Position numbers and translations under genes: made by a program | Notes under the pieces: generated by a model | What the model was told of the DNA's origin: nothing | Database searches by the model: none | Seen by the model: only the letters and a program-made list of their open reading frames with translations | Assembly (NCBI GenBank): GCA_019113395.1 | Contig: DXHL01000019.1 | Location: 62,001-126,000, forward strand | Source of the DNA: Candidatus Rikenella faecigallinarum | Lineage (GTDB): Bacteria > Bacteroidota > Bacteroidia > Bacteroidales > Rikenellaceae | Length of the DNA: 64,000 bases | Direction: 5' to 3' | In this document: positions 8,285-15,794 of the stretch, piece by piece | Numbering within the stretch: the stretch's first letter is position 1 | Layout: the number at the start of each line of letters is the position of its first letter

Positions 8285-9577
8285 CTATCGCCCGCTCTGA
8301 GCCAGAGCCTGCTCGATGTCCGCAATAATATCGTCCGCATCCTCAATCCCCACCGAGAACCGTATCAGGTCGGGAGCCACACCAGCAGCAATCAGCTGTT
8401 CATCGGTCAGCTGCCGATGCGTATGACTGGCCGGATGGAGCACCGAAGTACGGGCATCGGCCACGTGCGTCACAATGGCGCATAGCTTCAGGCTGTCCAT
8501 AAAGTGAATCGACTCTTCGCGACCACCCTTCAACCCGAAAGTAATCACCCCGCACGTCCCGTTCGGCATATATTTCTGCGCCAATGCATGGTATTTGTTA
8601 CCCTCCAGCCCGGGGTAGTTCACCCAGGCCACCTTATCGGTCCGCGAGGCGAGGTATTCGGCCACCCGCTGCGCATTGGCACAGTGACGAGCCACCCGCA
8701 GGTGCAGCGTCTCCAGACCGATGTTCAGCAAAAAGGCGTTCTGCGGTGACTGAATCGACCCCAGGTCACGCATCAACTGGGCCGTGGCTTTCGTGATATA
8801 GGCACCTTTCCCGAAAGCCTTGGTGTAGGTCAGCCCGTGATAGGACTCGTCGGGTGCGGTCAGGCCCGGGAACTTGTCGGCATGCGCCTCCCAGTCAAAA
8901 TTCCCGCTGTCCACAATCGCCCCCCCGACAGCCGTTGCATGGCCGTCCATGTATTTGGTGGTCGAGTGAATCACAATGTCAGCGCCCCACTCGAACGGAC
9001 GGCAGTTAATCGGCGTCGGGAAGGTGTTGTCCACAATCAACGGCACCCCGTGAGCATGGGCAATCTGCGCAAATTTTTCGATGTCCAGTACGTTCAGCCC
9101 CGGGTTGGAAATGGTCTCGGCAAAAAGCGCCTTGGTATTGGGGCGGAAGGCACGGGCAATCTCTTCTGCCGGAGCATCCCCGTCCACAAAGGTCACCTCG
9201 ATGCCCATTTTCTTCATGGTCACGGCAAAGAGGTTGAAGGTTCCCCCGTAGATGGCCGACGCACTCACAAAGTGGTCACCCGCCGAACAGATGTTAAAGA
9301 TGGAGTAGAACGAAGCCGCCTGCCCCGACGAGGTAAGCATGGCCGCTACCCCACCCTCCAGCGCCGCAATCTTCGACGCTACGGCATCGTTGGTCGGATT
9401 CTGCAAACGGGTGTAAAAATAGCCCGAATCCTCCAGGTCGAACAGCCGCGCCATCTGCTCGCTGGTTTCGTATTTGAAGGTCGTACTCTGATAGATGGGC
9501 AACACCCTCGGCTCGCCCTTCTTGGGCTGCCAGCCGCCCTGCACACACAACGTCTCCCGCTTGAATTTCTTGTCCAT
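8285..9577 (-). CDS. metY: O-acetylhomoserine sulfhydrylase
   Basis: This 430-residue PLP enzyme of the Cys/Met metabolism family makes homocysteine from O-acetylhomoserine and sulfide. The PLP lysine lies in IHSTTKYMDGH. The phosphate-binding and substrate motifs YTRLQNPT, SSGQAAS and FAETISNPGLNV are present. The length suits MetY, which is longer than cystathionine gamma-synthases. It is preceded by one copy of the 236-bp repeat, which probably forms part of its 5' region, and it ends at an intrinsic terminator. Confidence 0.93.
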   Translation of the reverse strand: MDKKFKRETLCVQGGWQPKKGEPRVLPIYQSTTFKYETSEQMARLFDLEDSGYFYTRLQNPTNDAVASKIAALEGGVAAMLTSSGQAASFYSIFNICSAGDHFVSASAIYGGTFNLFAVTMKKMGIEVTFVDGDAPAEEIARAFRPNTKALFAETISNPGLNVLDIEKFAQIAHAHGVPLIVDNTFPTPINCRPFEWGADIVIHSTTKYMDGHATAVGGAIVDSGNFDWEAHADKFPGLTAPDESYHGLTYTKAFGKGAYITKATAQLMRDLGSIQSPQNAFLLNIGLETLHLRVARHCANAQRVAEYLASRTDKVAWVNYPGLEGNKYHALAQKYMPNGTCGVITFGLKGGREESIHFMDSLKLCAIVTHVADARTSVLHPASHTHRQLTDEQLIAAGVAPDLIRFSVGIEDADDIIADIEQALAQSGR

Positions 9578-9605
9578 AATAGTTTTGTACTTGGTATCTC
9601 CCCTC

Positions 9606-9841
9606 GGAGGGTACTGTTCTCTTTGTGAACAAAGAGAACCAGAAAAACTTTAGAGCGCATCCCTGTGGGATGCTACTTTCCGTGCCGCCTCACTGTTGGG
9701 GCGCGACGGAGCGGGCGGCATCATATTACTTTACCTTTTGCCGCCCACTCGGCGCACCCCAAACAACAGGTAGTAACAGAACGTAATGTCCCCCGGCAGC
9801 TCTGGAAAGTTTCTTTGGTTCTTTCTTTTCAAAGAAAGAAC
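9606..9841. repeat. Structured intergenic repeat, copy 1
   Basis: This ~236-bp element lies between metY and the biotin carrier gene. Each end carries an 11-bp hairpin (GTTCTCTTTGT-GA-ACAAAGAGAAC at one end, GTTCTTTCTTT-TC-AAAGAAAGAAC at the other). Inside are GCATCCC-TGT-GGGATGC and a long imperfect stem built on GGGCGGCA/TGCCGCCC. A second copy in the same orientation is at 11960-12195. It has no coding potential that I can see. Confidence 0.9.
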
Positions 9842-9871
9842 AGTCCCAGACGAGCCGAGACACTAAACACA

Positions 9872-10411
9872 CTACTGTTCGGCCTTGATTTCGATAAGCA
9901 CGTCGTCTTTGCCGACGGTCTGGCCGGGGACAACCGTCACCTTGGTCACCGTTCCTTTCATGTGGGTCGAGATGGCGTTCTGCATTTTCATCGCCTCCAG
10001 TACCAGCAACGCCTCCCCATTCCCAACGGTTTGGCCCTCCGACACGAAAACATCCAATATCTTGCCCGGCATCGGAGCCTTGATGACCTCTTTTTTCGAG
10101 AGACCGGCTTTGGCCGCCAGCATCCGTTTACGCGTCAGCGAGAAGGGCGTTTCGACCGAAAAATTGTAGCTCACCCCGTTCAGCGTTATGCTGTACGTAT
10201 TGGCACTCTGCTGCGTAACCTCGTACGGATAGCGCATCCCGTTGCACGAAAGGACATTCACTCCGTCGGCTTCCTGAACCAGGTCGATACGAATCGGTTT
10301 CCGTTGGTAACGGTACTCGTAATTGTTCTTGACCGAAAACTCAAACTCGGCATTGGTATCCGTGTTGAGCGCGATAAGTTTTGTAGTATTGCTCGGTTTC
10401 TTAGGTGTCAT
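9872..10411 (-). CDS. Biotin carboxyl carrier protein of an acyl-CoA carboxylase
   Basis: This is a 179-residue protein. The C-terminal biotinyl domain (about residues 110-179) holds the biotinylation site EAMKMQN and the lead-in KAPMPGKILDVFV. The N-terminal half is a less conserved beta-rich stretch typical of carrier subunits of propionyl-CoA-type carboxylases. It carries CO2-biotin between the biotin carboxylase and carboxyltransferase. It begins 18 nt after the biotin carboxylase stop, so they share an mRNA. Repeat copy 1 lies just downstream. Confidence 0.9.
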   Translation of the reverse strand: MTPKKPSNTTKLIALNTDTNAEFEFSVKNNYEYRYQRKPIRIDLVQEADGVNVLSCNGMRYPYEVTQQSANTYSITLNGVSYNFSVETPFSLTRKRMLAAKAGLSKKEVIKAPMPGKILDVFVSEGQTVGNGEALLVLEAMKMQNAISTHMKGTVTKVTVVPGQTVGKDDVLIEIKAEQ

Positions 10412-10429
10412 GGTCAGAGTGGCTTAGGA

Positions 10430-11914
10430 TTACAAGTTACGGATACGACGGTTAAGCACCCAGGGGTCGATGCCTGTTTCAGGACCCACATCGGGCACCG
10501 TTTCGTGCGTGTACTGGTAGAGGGCCAGCATGGCGGCCATCAACTCTTCGTCGGGTTCGCGATAGACGAGCGATTCGAGTTTGGTTTCGATAAACGAAGT
10601 GTCGAAATCACCGCTGCAGAACGACGCATTGTGCAACACCGCCTTGCAGAACGGAATGGTCGTTTTGACCCCTTTGATATGGAACCGTTCGAGGGCCGAC
10701 AACGTCCGTTCGATAGCCTGATTACGGTCTTTGCCATGCACAATCAGCTTGGCAATCATCGAATCGAACCAGGGGGTAATCTCCGACCCCGGGACAATAC
10801 CCGTGTCGATACGGATGTTGTCACCCTGCGGCAGACGCAACTGTTTGATGGTTCCCATCGACGGGGTGAAGTTGGCCTGCACGTCTTCCGCATTAATGCG
10901 GCATTCGATGGCCCAACCGTTCAGTTTCACATCGCTTTGCCGGATGGGGAGTTTCTCGCCCGAGGCAATACGCAGCTGCAACTCCACGAGGTCAAGACCC
11001 GTAATGGCTTCCGTAATCGGATGTTCCACCTGGATACGGGTATTCATCTCCATAAAGTAGAAGTTTTTGTTTTTGTCCAGCAAAAACTCTACCGTCCCCA
11101 GACTTTCATAGCCGGCTCCTTTGGCCAGTTTCACCGCCACGCGCGCCATTTTATTGCGCAGGGTGGCATCCAGTGCCGACGAAGGAGCCTCTTCGAGCAG
11201 TTTCTGGTGTTTACGCTGCACGGAGCATTCGCGTTCGCCCAGGTGAACCACATTGCCGTGTGCATCAGCCACCACCTGGAACTCGATATGTTTGGGGTTT
11301 TCGAGGTACTTTTCGATGAATACCGACGGGTCGCCAAAAGCGCTCTGCGCTTCGGACGATGCCGCATGGAACATCCGTTCCATTTCGCTCTGCTTGTGCA
11401 CGATACGCATCCCGCGTCCGCCACCGCCCGAGGCTGCCTTGATAATCACCGGATACCCGATTTTCTTGGCAATCTTCACCCCCTCCTTCACATCCTTGAC
11501 ACTCCCCTCACTGCCCTGCAACATCGGTACTCCGTTTTTGGCGGCAATCTCCTTGGCGATAATCTTGTCCCCCATGTCCTTGATGAGTTTGGCGGGCGGA
11601 CCCACAAACTTCACCCCGGCATCCGTACACTTCTGGGCAAAATCGGCATTCTCCGACAAATACCCGTAACCCGGGTGCATGGCCTGAATTTTATTGTCCA
11701 CGGCCAGTTTTACCAGGTTGTCAATGTCCAGAAATTCAGGTGTCGTACCATCGGTTTCGGGAAAGTCCAACACGTGGTCCGCAAAATTCAGGTAGACCGC
11801 ATTGGGCTCCTTAACGGTGCGAATGACATAGGTCTTTATCCCCATGCGTTTGGCAGTGCGGCAGATGCGGATGGCAATCTCACCGCGATTGGCTATCAGG
11901 AGCGACTTTATCAT
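10430..11914 (-). CDS. accC: Biotin carboxylase subunit of acyl-CoA carboxylase
   Basis: This 494-residue ATP-grasp enzyme carboxylates biotin using ATP and bicarbonate. It has LLIANRGEIAIRI at the N-terminus, the GGGGRGMRIV ATP lid, HIEFQVVAD, GERECSVQRKHQKL and the catalytic FYFMEMNTRIQVEHPITE. I moved the start from 11986 to MIKSLLIANRGE at 11914. That is the family N-terminus, it is preceded by an AGGAAAG site, and the longer ORF would run into the repeat. It sits with the carrier protein gene and, past the repeat, the carboxyltransferase. It could equally be called the propionyl-CoA carboxylase alpha subunit (split form). Confidence 0.93.
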   Translation of the reverse strand: MIKSLLIANRGEIAIRICRTAKRMGIKTYVIRTVKEPNAVYLNFADHVLDFPETDGTTPEFLDIDNLVKLAVDNKIQAMHPGYGYLSENADFAQKCTDAGVKFVGPPAKLIKDMGDKIIAKEIAAKNGVPMLQGSEGSVKDVKEGVKIAKKIGYPVIIKAASGGGGRGMRIVHKQSEMERMFHAASSEAQSAFGDPSVFIEKYLENPKHIEFQVVADAHGNVVHLGERECSVQRKHQKLLEEAPSSALDATLRNKMARVAVKLAKGAGYESLGTVEFLLDKNKNFYFMEMNTRIQVEHPITEAITGLDLVELQLRIASGEKLPIRQSDVKLNGWAIECRINAEDVQANFTPSMGTIKQLRLPQGDNIRIDTGIVPGSEITPWFDSMIAKLIVHGKDRNQAIERTLSALERFHIKGVKTTIPFCKAVLHNASFCSGDFDTSFIETKLESLVYREPDEELMAAMLALYQYTHETVPDVGPETGIDPWVLNRRIRNL

Positions 11915-11959
11915 ATCTTTCCTTTTAGGTGTTCTTTGTGGGAATGGTGGTATGTGACT

Positions 11960-12195
11960 GGAGGGTACTGTTCTCTTTGTGAACAAAGAGAACCAGAAAA
12001 ACTTTAGAGCGCATCCCTGCGGGATGCTACCTTCCGTGCTGCCTCACTTGTTGGGGCGCGACGGAGCGGGCGGCATCATATTACTTTACCTTTTGCCGCC
12101 CACTCGGCGCACCCCAAACAACGGGTAAAGACTGAACATAGTCCGCCGGCAGCCTCTGGAAAGTTTCTTTGGTTCTTTCTTTTCAAAGAAAGAAC
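11960..12195. repeat. Structured intergenic repeat, copy 2
   Basis: This is the second copy of the 236-bp element, in the same orientation, between the carboxyltransferase and biotin carboxylase genes. The first ~163 bases differ from copy 1 at about four positions, one of them in a hairpin loop (TGC for TGT). The divergence is concentrated near AACAAC...GGCAGC. Both terminal hairpins are kept intact. Confidence 0.9.
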
Positions 12196-12251
12196 GGTTC
12201 CGGCAAATCACACACAACTCTCACAAAGAACGGTTAAAAAACAAATATCGA

Positions 12252-13796
12252 TTAAAGCGGTGTGTTACCGTGTTTGCGACGCGGCAGGCTCACCGATTTT
12301 TTCTCCAGCGTCTTGAGGGCGTTGATAATTTTTTCGCGGGTGAAACGAGGGTCGATAACCTCGTCGATAAACCCTTTTTCGTCCGCTACGTAGGGGTTGG
12401 CAATCTCCTCGCGGTATTTGGCCGAGAGTTCCTTTTTGAGAGCCGCCGGGTCTTCGGCTTCGGCCAGTTCCTTCCGGTAGAGGATAGCCGTGGCGCCGTC
12501 GGGTCCCATCACGGCGATTTCGGCCGTCGGCCATGCGTAGCAGAAGTCACCGCCGATACCCTTGCTGTTCATCACGATGTAGGCACCGCCATAGGCTTTA
12601 CGCAGGATAACGGTAATCTTCGGAACCGTGGCACGCGTGTAGGAGTAGAGCAGTTTAGCCCCGTGGCGGATGATACCGGCGTGTTCCTGGTCGGTACCCG
12701 GCAGGAAGCCCGGCACATCTTCGAACGTAACAATCGGGATATTGAAACTGTCGCAGAAGTTGATAAACCGCGCCGCTTTCACCGAAGCATCAATGTCGAG
12801 CGTCCCGGCCATCACCTTGGGTTGGTTGGCGATAACCCCGACCACATAGCCGCCGATACGGGTCAGCCCCGTCACGATATTGCGGGCATGCCCGGCCCCC
12901 ACTTCGAGGAAACGGCCGTGGTCCGTAATCAGACGAATCACCTCCAGCACATCGTAGGGTTTGTCGGGGTCATCGGGCACAATATCGAGCAGCGCCTCTT
13001 CGGCACGGTCAGCCGGGTCGTCGGTACCCACGAAAGGCGGGTTTTCGATGTTGTTGGCCGGCAGGAACGACAGCAGCATTTTAATCCCCTTGATGGTATT
13101 TTCATCGTCGCTGAAGACGAAGTCGGCCACCCCGGTGCGGGTCGAGTGTACCGAAGCACCGCCGAGTTCTTCGGCCGTCACCTCTTCGTTCAACACCTGC
13201 CGCACGACATCCGGCCCCGTAACGAACATGTAGCTGGTCGATTCGGTCATGAAGATAAAGTCCGTGAGGGCGGGCGAGTAGACAGCCCCCCCGGCAGCCG
13301 GACCCATGATGGCCGAGATTTGGGGAATCACGCCCGAGGAGAGGACATTCTGACGGAAGATGTTGGCATAGCCGTTCAGGCTGGTAATACCCTCCTGGAT
13401 ACGTGCACCGCCCGAGTCGATAAGGGCAATCAGGGGTGAGCCCGTTTTGAGGGCCATGCTTTGGATTTTGACAATCTTGGCCGCGTGGACCGAGCCGAGC
13501 GACCCCCCCAGCACGTTAAAGTCCTGCGAGAAGGCGTAGACCTGTTTGCCTCCCACCGTGCCGTAACCGGTAATGACCCCGTCGCCCAGTGCGTTGGTGG
13601 ACTTGCCGAATCCGCCGGCAGCAGCCGGTGTCGCATAGGCATCGACCTCTTCGAACTCACCGTTGTCGAAGAGCAGCTCCATGCGTTCACGGGCAGTCAG
13701 TTTCCCGCGGTTGTGCTGTTTTTCGTAATATTTCGCATCGTACTGTTTCTCCAGCGCGGCCTGGCGCGCCAGGAATTTTTCGTATGCTTTTCCCAT
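12252..13796 (-). CDS. Acyl-CoA carboxylase carboxyltransferase subunit (propionyl/methylmalonyl-CoA type)
   Basis: This 514-residue carboxyltransferase has N- and C-terminal crotonase-like halves. Oxyanion-hole and acyl-CoA motifs include IALIDSGGARIQEGI, MGPAAGGAVYSPAL and, in the second half, EDVPGFLPGTDQE and RKAYGGAYIVMNSK. It moves CO2 between biotin and an acyl-CoA. The sequence type is shared by propionyl-CoA carboxylase beta and methylmalonyl-CoA decarboxylase alpha, and the direction cannot be told from sequence alone. With biotin carboxylase downstream, an ATP-driven carboxylase is likelier. It starts 30 nt after the ThrE gene in a minus-strand run that begins at the B12 riboswitch. 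Confidence 0.92.
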   Translation of the reverse strand: MGKAYEKFLARQAALEKQYDAKYYEKQHNRGKLTARERMELLFDNGEFEEVDAYATPAAAGGFGKSTNALGDGVITGYGTVGGKQVYAFSQDFNVLGGSLGSVHAAKIVKIQSMALKTGSPLIALIDSGGARIQEGITSLNGYANIFRQNVLSSGVIPQISAIMGPAAGGAVYSPALTDFIFMTESTSYMFVTGPDVVRQVLNEEVTAEELGGASVHSTRTGVADFVFSDDENTIKGIKMLLSFLPANNIENPPFVGTDDPADRAEEALLDIVPDDPDKPYDVLEVIRLITDHGRFLEVGAGHARNIVTGLTRIGGYVVGVIANQPKVMAGTLDIDASVKAARFINFCDSFNIPIVTFEDVPGFLPGTDQEHAGIIRHGAKLLYSYTRATVPKITVILRKAYGGAYIVMNSKGIGGDFCYAWPTAEIAVMGPDGATAILYRKELAEAEDPAALKKELSAKYREEIANPYVADEKGFIDEVIDPRFTREKIINALKTLEKKSVSLPRRKHGNTPL

Positions 13797-13826
13797 TGTG
13801 TTTTCCGGTTTACGTTTCTCAAGGAT

Positions 13827-14360
13827 TTATTGCAGGGCCCGCGTTTTTCGACGTGCTTTGGGTCGGAACAGACGGGTCATCATATAGGACTGTTTGTGGA
13901 AGAGGAACATCGGCAGCGCCACCCCCAACACCAGCGCGAAGAGCACGAACAGGGTGGTCAGGCCGTTGCGCATAATATCGGCAATGATTTCGGCGTTTTG
14001 TGTTTCGGCAGCCGGTGTGGTGAGGAATTTCATCAGGCCGAGGATGGTTTTGTAGGCGAACATCCCGGGAATCATCGGCAGCAGCGACGGGAAGGCGAAG
14101 ACTTCGGCCGGGCAGTGGATGCGGTCGGCAAACCAGAGGCTCAGCAGGCCGATGCTGAAGGCTGCAAAAAGGGAGGCGGTAGTGATGTCGAGTCCGAGCT
14201 GGTTAATAAGGAAGTATCTCAGCCCATGTCCGACAGCCGCGAGGATGGCACATCCCAGGAGGGCTTTTCGGGGCGGGTTCGAGATAACGGCAAAGCCAAT
14301 GGCAGCCACGGCGGCAAAGATACCGTCCAAAATCACTGCTATGATAATATCAAGGGTCAT
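13827..14360 (-). CDS. Threonine/serine exporter, ThrE_2-like half
   Basis: This is a 177-residue membrane protein with about five hydrophobic segments and the DUF3815/ThrE_2 pattern, including VFAFPSLLPMIPGMFAYKTI. It forms the small half of a split ThrE-type threonine/serine exporter, with the partner encoded 15 nt upstream. The C-terminus is basic (RLFRPKARRKTRALQ), consistent with a cytoplasmic end. Confidence 0.85.
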   Translation of the reverse strand: MTLDIIIAVILDGIFAAVAAIGFAVISNPPRKALLGCAILAAVGHGLRYFLINQLGLDITTASLFAAFSIGLLSLWFADRIHCPAEVFAFPSLLPMIPGMFAYKTILGLMKFLTTPAAETQNAEIIADIMRNGLTTLFVLFALVLGVALPMFLFHKQSYMMTRLFRPKARRKTRALQ

Positions 14361-14375
14361 GCGGTTTCGTAGGGG

Positions 14376-15161
14376 TTACAGTTTTTCGATGCCCAGGATG
14401 AGCAGCGTAATGGACAAGCCCATGGCGATGGCGACAATCAGCATGCAGGCATTGATGAGTCGCGACGTTCCGGCCAGCACATAGCCTTCGAGCAGGTCGA
14501 TAAACGAGTTGATAAGGGGCACGCCGGGGATAAGGAAGAGTACACTGGTCCCGAGCGCGATTTGAGGCGTTGCGGTATCCACGCCCCAAGTAAAGGCAGC
14601 GAGGCCCGCAATCATCGAAGCGATAAACGAGCAGACGACAAAGACAAAGAGGTGGTTGGCATGTCGGCTGGTCATCTCCTGTCGGACGTAGAAGGCGGCG
14701 AGGGTTGCCACAAAGACAATCGCCATGGCCACGGGGTCACCGCCGAAAAGGCGGCAGAAGGCCGCATTGGCGCAGGCCACCAGCCCCAGCACCGTCCACC
14801 GCGACATGCGGGGCGTGTTGATTATCCGGTTGTATTTTTCGCGGATTTGGTCGATGGTAAGGTGTCCGTCGTAGACCTCCCAGCTGAGGCTGCTCAGTTC
14901 GGAGATGGTACTGAAGTTCAGCGCCGTGGGTTTGATTTTCTTGACCGAGGTATGGCGGACGTTGTTGTCTTCGAGGTGCGTGATGGTCATCATCACGGTC
15001 TTCTGGAAGATAATGATGTCAATGCCGTAGCCGAATGACGAGGCGATACGGGAAACGTTGCGCGCCACGCGCGAGGTGTGTGTTCCGGCACCCATGAGGC
15101 TGACGGCAAAGTCAAGCAACAGGTCGGACACTTCGTGTATGTGCGGTTTTGTCGATGTCAT
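14376..15161 (-). CDS. Threonine/serine exporter, ThrE (DUF1212) half
   Basis: This 261-residue protein starts with a soluble DUF1212 domain (LLLDFAVSLMGAGTHTSRVARN) that recalls the hydrolase-like region of ThrE. About five membrane segments follow (residues 120-261), with the family motif FLIPGVPLINSFIDLLEGYVLAG. Together with the ThrE_2 half it should export threonine or serine. It lies 9 nt downstream of nrdG, so it is probably read on the nrdDG transcript. No functional link between the two is obvious. Confidence 0.87.
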   Translation of the reverse strand: MTSTKPHIHEVSDLLLDFAVSLMGAGTHTSRVARNVSRIASSFGYGIDIIIFQKTVMMTITHLEDNNVRHTSVKKIKPTALNFSTISELSSLSWEVYDGHLTIDQIREKYNRIINTPRMSRWTVLGLVACANAAFCRLFGGDPVAMAIVFVATLAAFYVRQEMTSRHANHLFVFVVCSFIASMIAGLAAFTWGVDTATPQIALGTSVLFLIPGVPLINSFIDLLEGYVLAGTSRLINACMLIVAIAMGLSITLLILGIEKL

Positions 15162-15170
15162 GAATGACGG

Positions 15171-15794
15171 TTAAAGGTAATCACGCACCAGGTCTCCCTC
15201 GCGGAAGGTCTGGAATCGGATTGTCTGCGGGGCAAACAGTGCTGACAGCGCCTCGGACAGTTCCGCCGCATGGACTCCCGGGATGAGGGTCGTTCGCAGT
15301 TGGCGTTCCACTTCGGGGTGTTCGCGAAGCAGGGCGAGGGTCTGACGGACAGCCTCCACCTGTGCTTCTGTCACAGTCGGCGTCACACGGGCATAATCCT
15401 CCTGTGTAACGAAATGTTTGACATCCAGCGCGACAAAATTAACCAATTTTTTCCAAAACAGTTCAGTCAATACCTCCGGATGTGTTCCGTTGGTGTCCAA
15501 CTTGACCGCTAAACCCAGTTGCTGCACCCGTTCCAGGAATTGCACCAGGTCGGGTTGGAGGGTCGGTTCACCGCCACTGACCACCACTCCGTCGAGCCAG
15601 TGGCGACGGGCCTTCAGGTAGGTCAGCACCGCTTCGGACGGAATGTCGGGCGTACACTCCACAAGACGGGGAATGACCAACGAAGGGTTGTGGCAGTAGC
15701 CACAACGGAAATTGCATCCCTTTGTAAAGACTACTGCCACCAGACGCCCCTCCCAGTCGATAAGGCTCTGTTTGAGAAATCCGCCTATTCGCAT
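15171..15794 (-). CDS. nrdG: Anaerobic ribonucleotide reductase activating enzyme
   Basis: This 207-residue radical SAM enzyme generates the glycyl radical on NrdD. The iron-sulfur motif is CNFRCGYC (Cys 27, 31, 34). It also has the SAM-binding VSGGEPTLQ and DTNGTHPE. Two starts are close together (ATG at 15806 and 15794). I prefer MRIGGFLKQS at 15794. Either one overlaps the nrdD stop, 10 nt for the chosen start, indicating translational coupling. Confidence 0.93.
   Translation of the reverse strand: MRIGGFLKQSLIDWEGRLVAVVFTKGCNFRCGYCHNPSLVIPRLVECTPDIPSEAVLTYLKARRHWLDGVVVSGGEPTLQPDLVQFLERVQQLGLAVKLDTNGTHPEVLTELFWKKLVNFVALDVKHFVTQEDYARVTPTVTEAQVEAVRQTLALLREHPEVERQLRTTLIPGVHAAELSEALSALFAPQTIRFQTFREGDLVRDYL

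Noticed and set aside
9665-12007. 780-residue plus-strand ORF opposite the biotin carboxylase and carrier genes
   Set aside because: It is low-complexity in H, R and F, matches no family, crosses the repeat, and lies opposite clear genes. It is a shadow of GC-rich codon use on the other strand.
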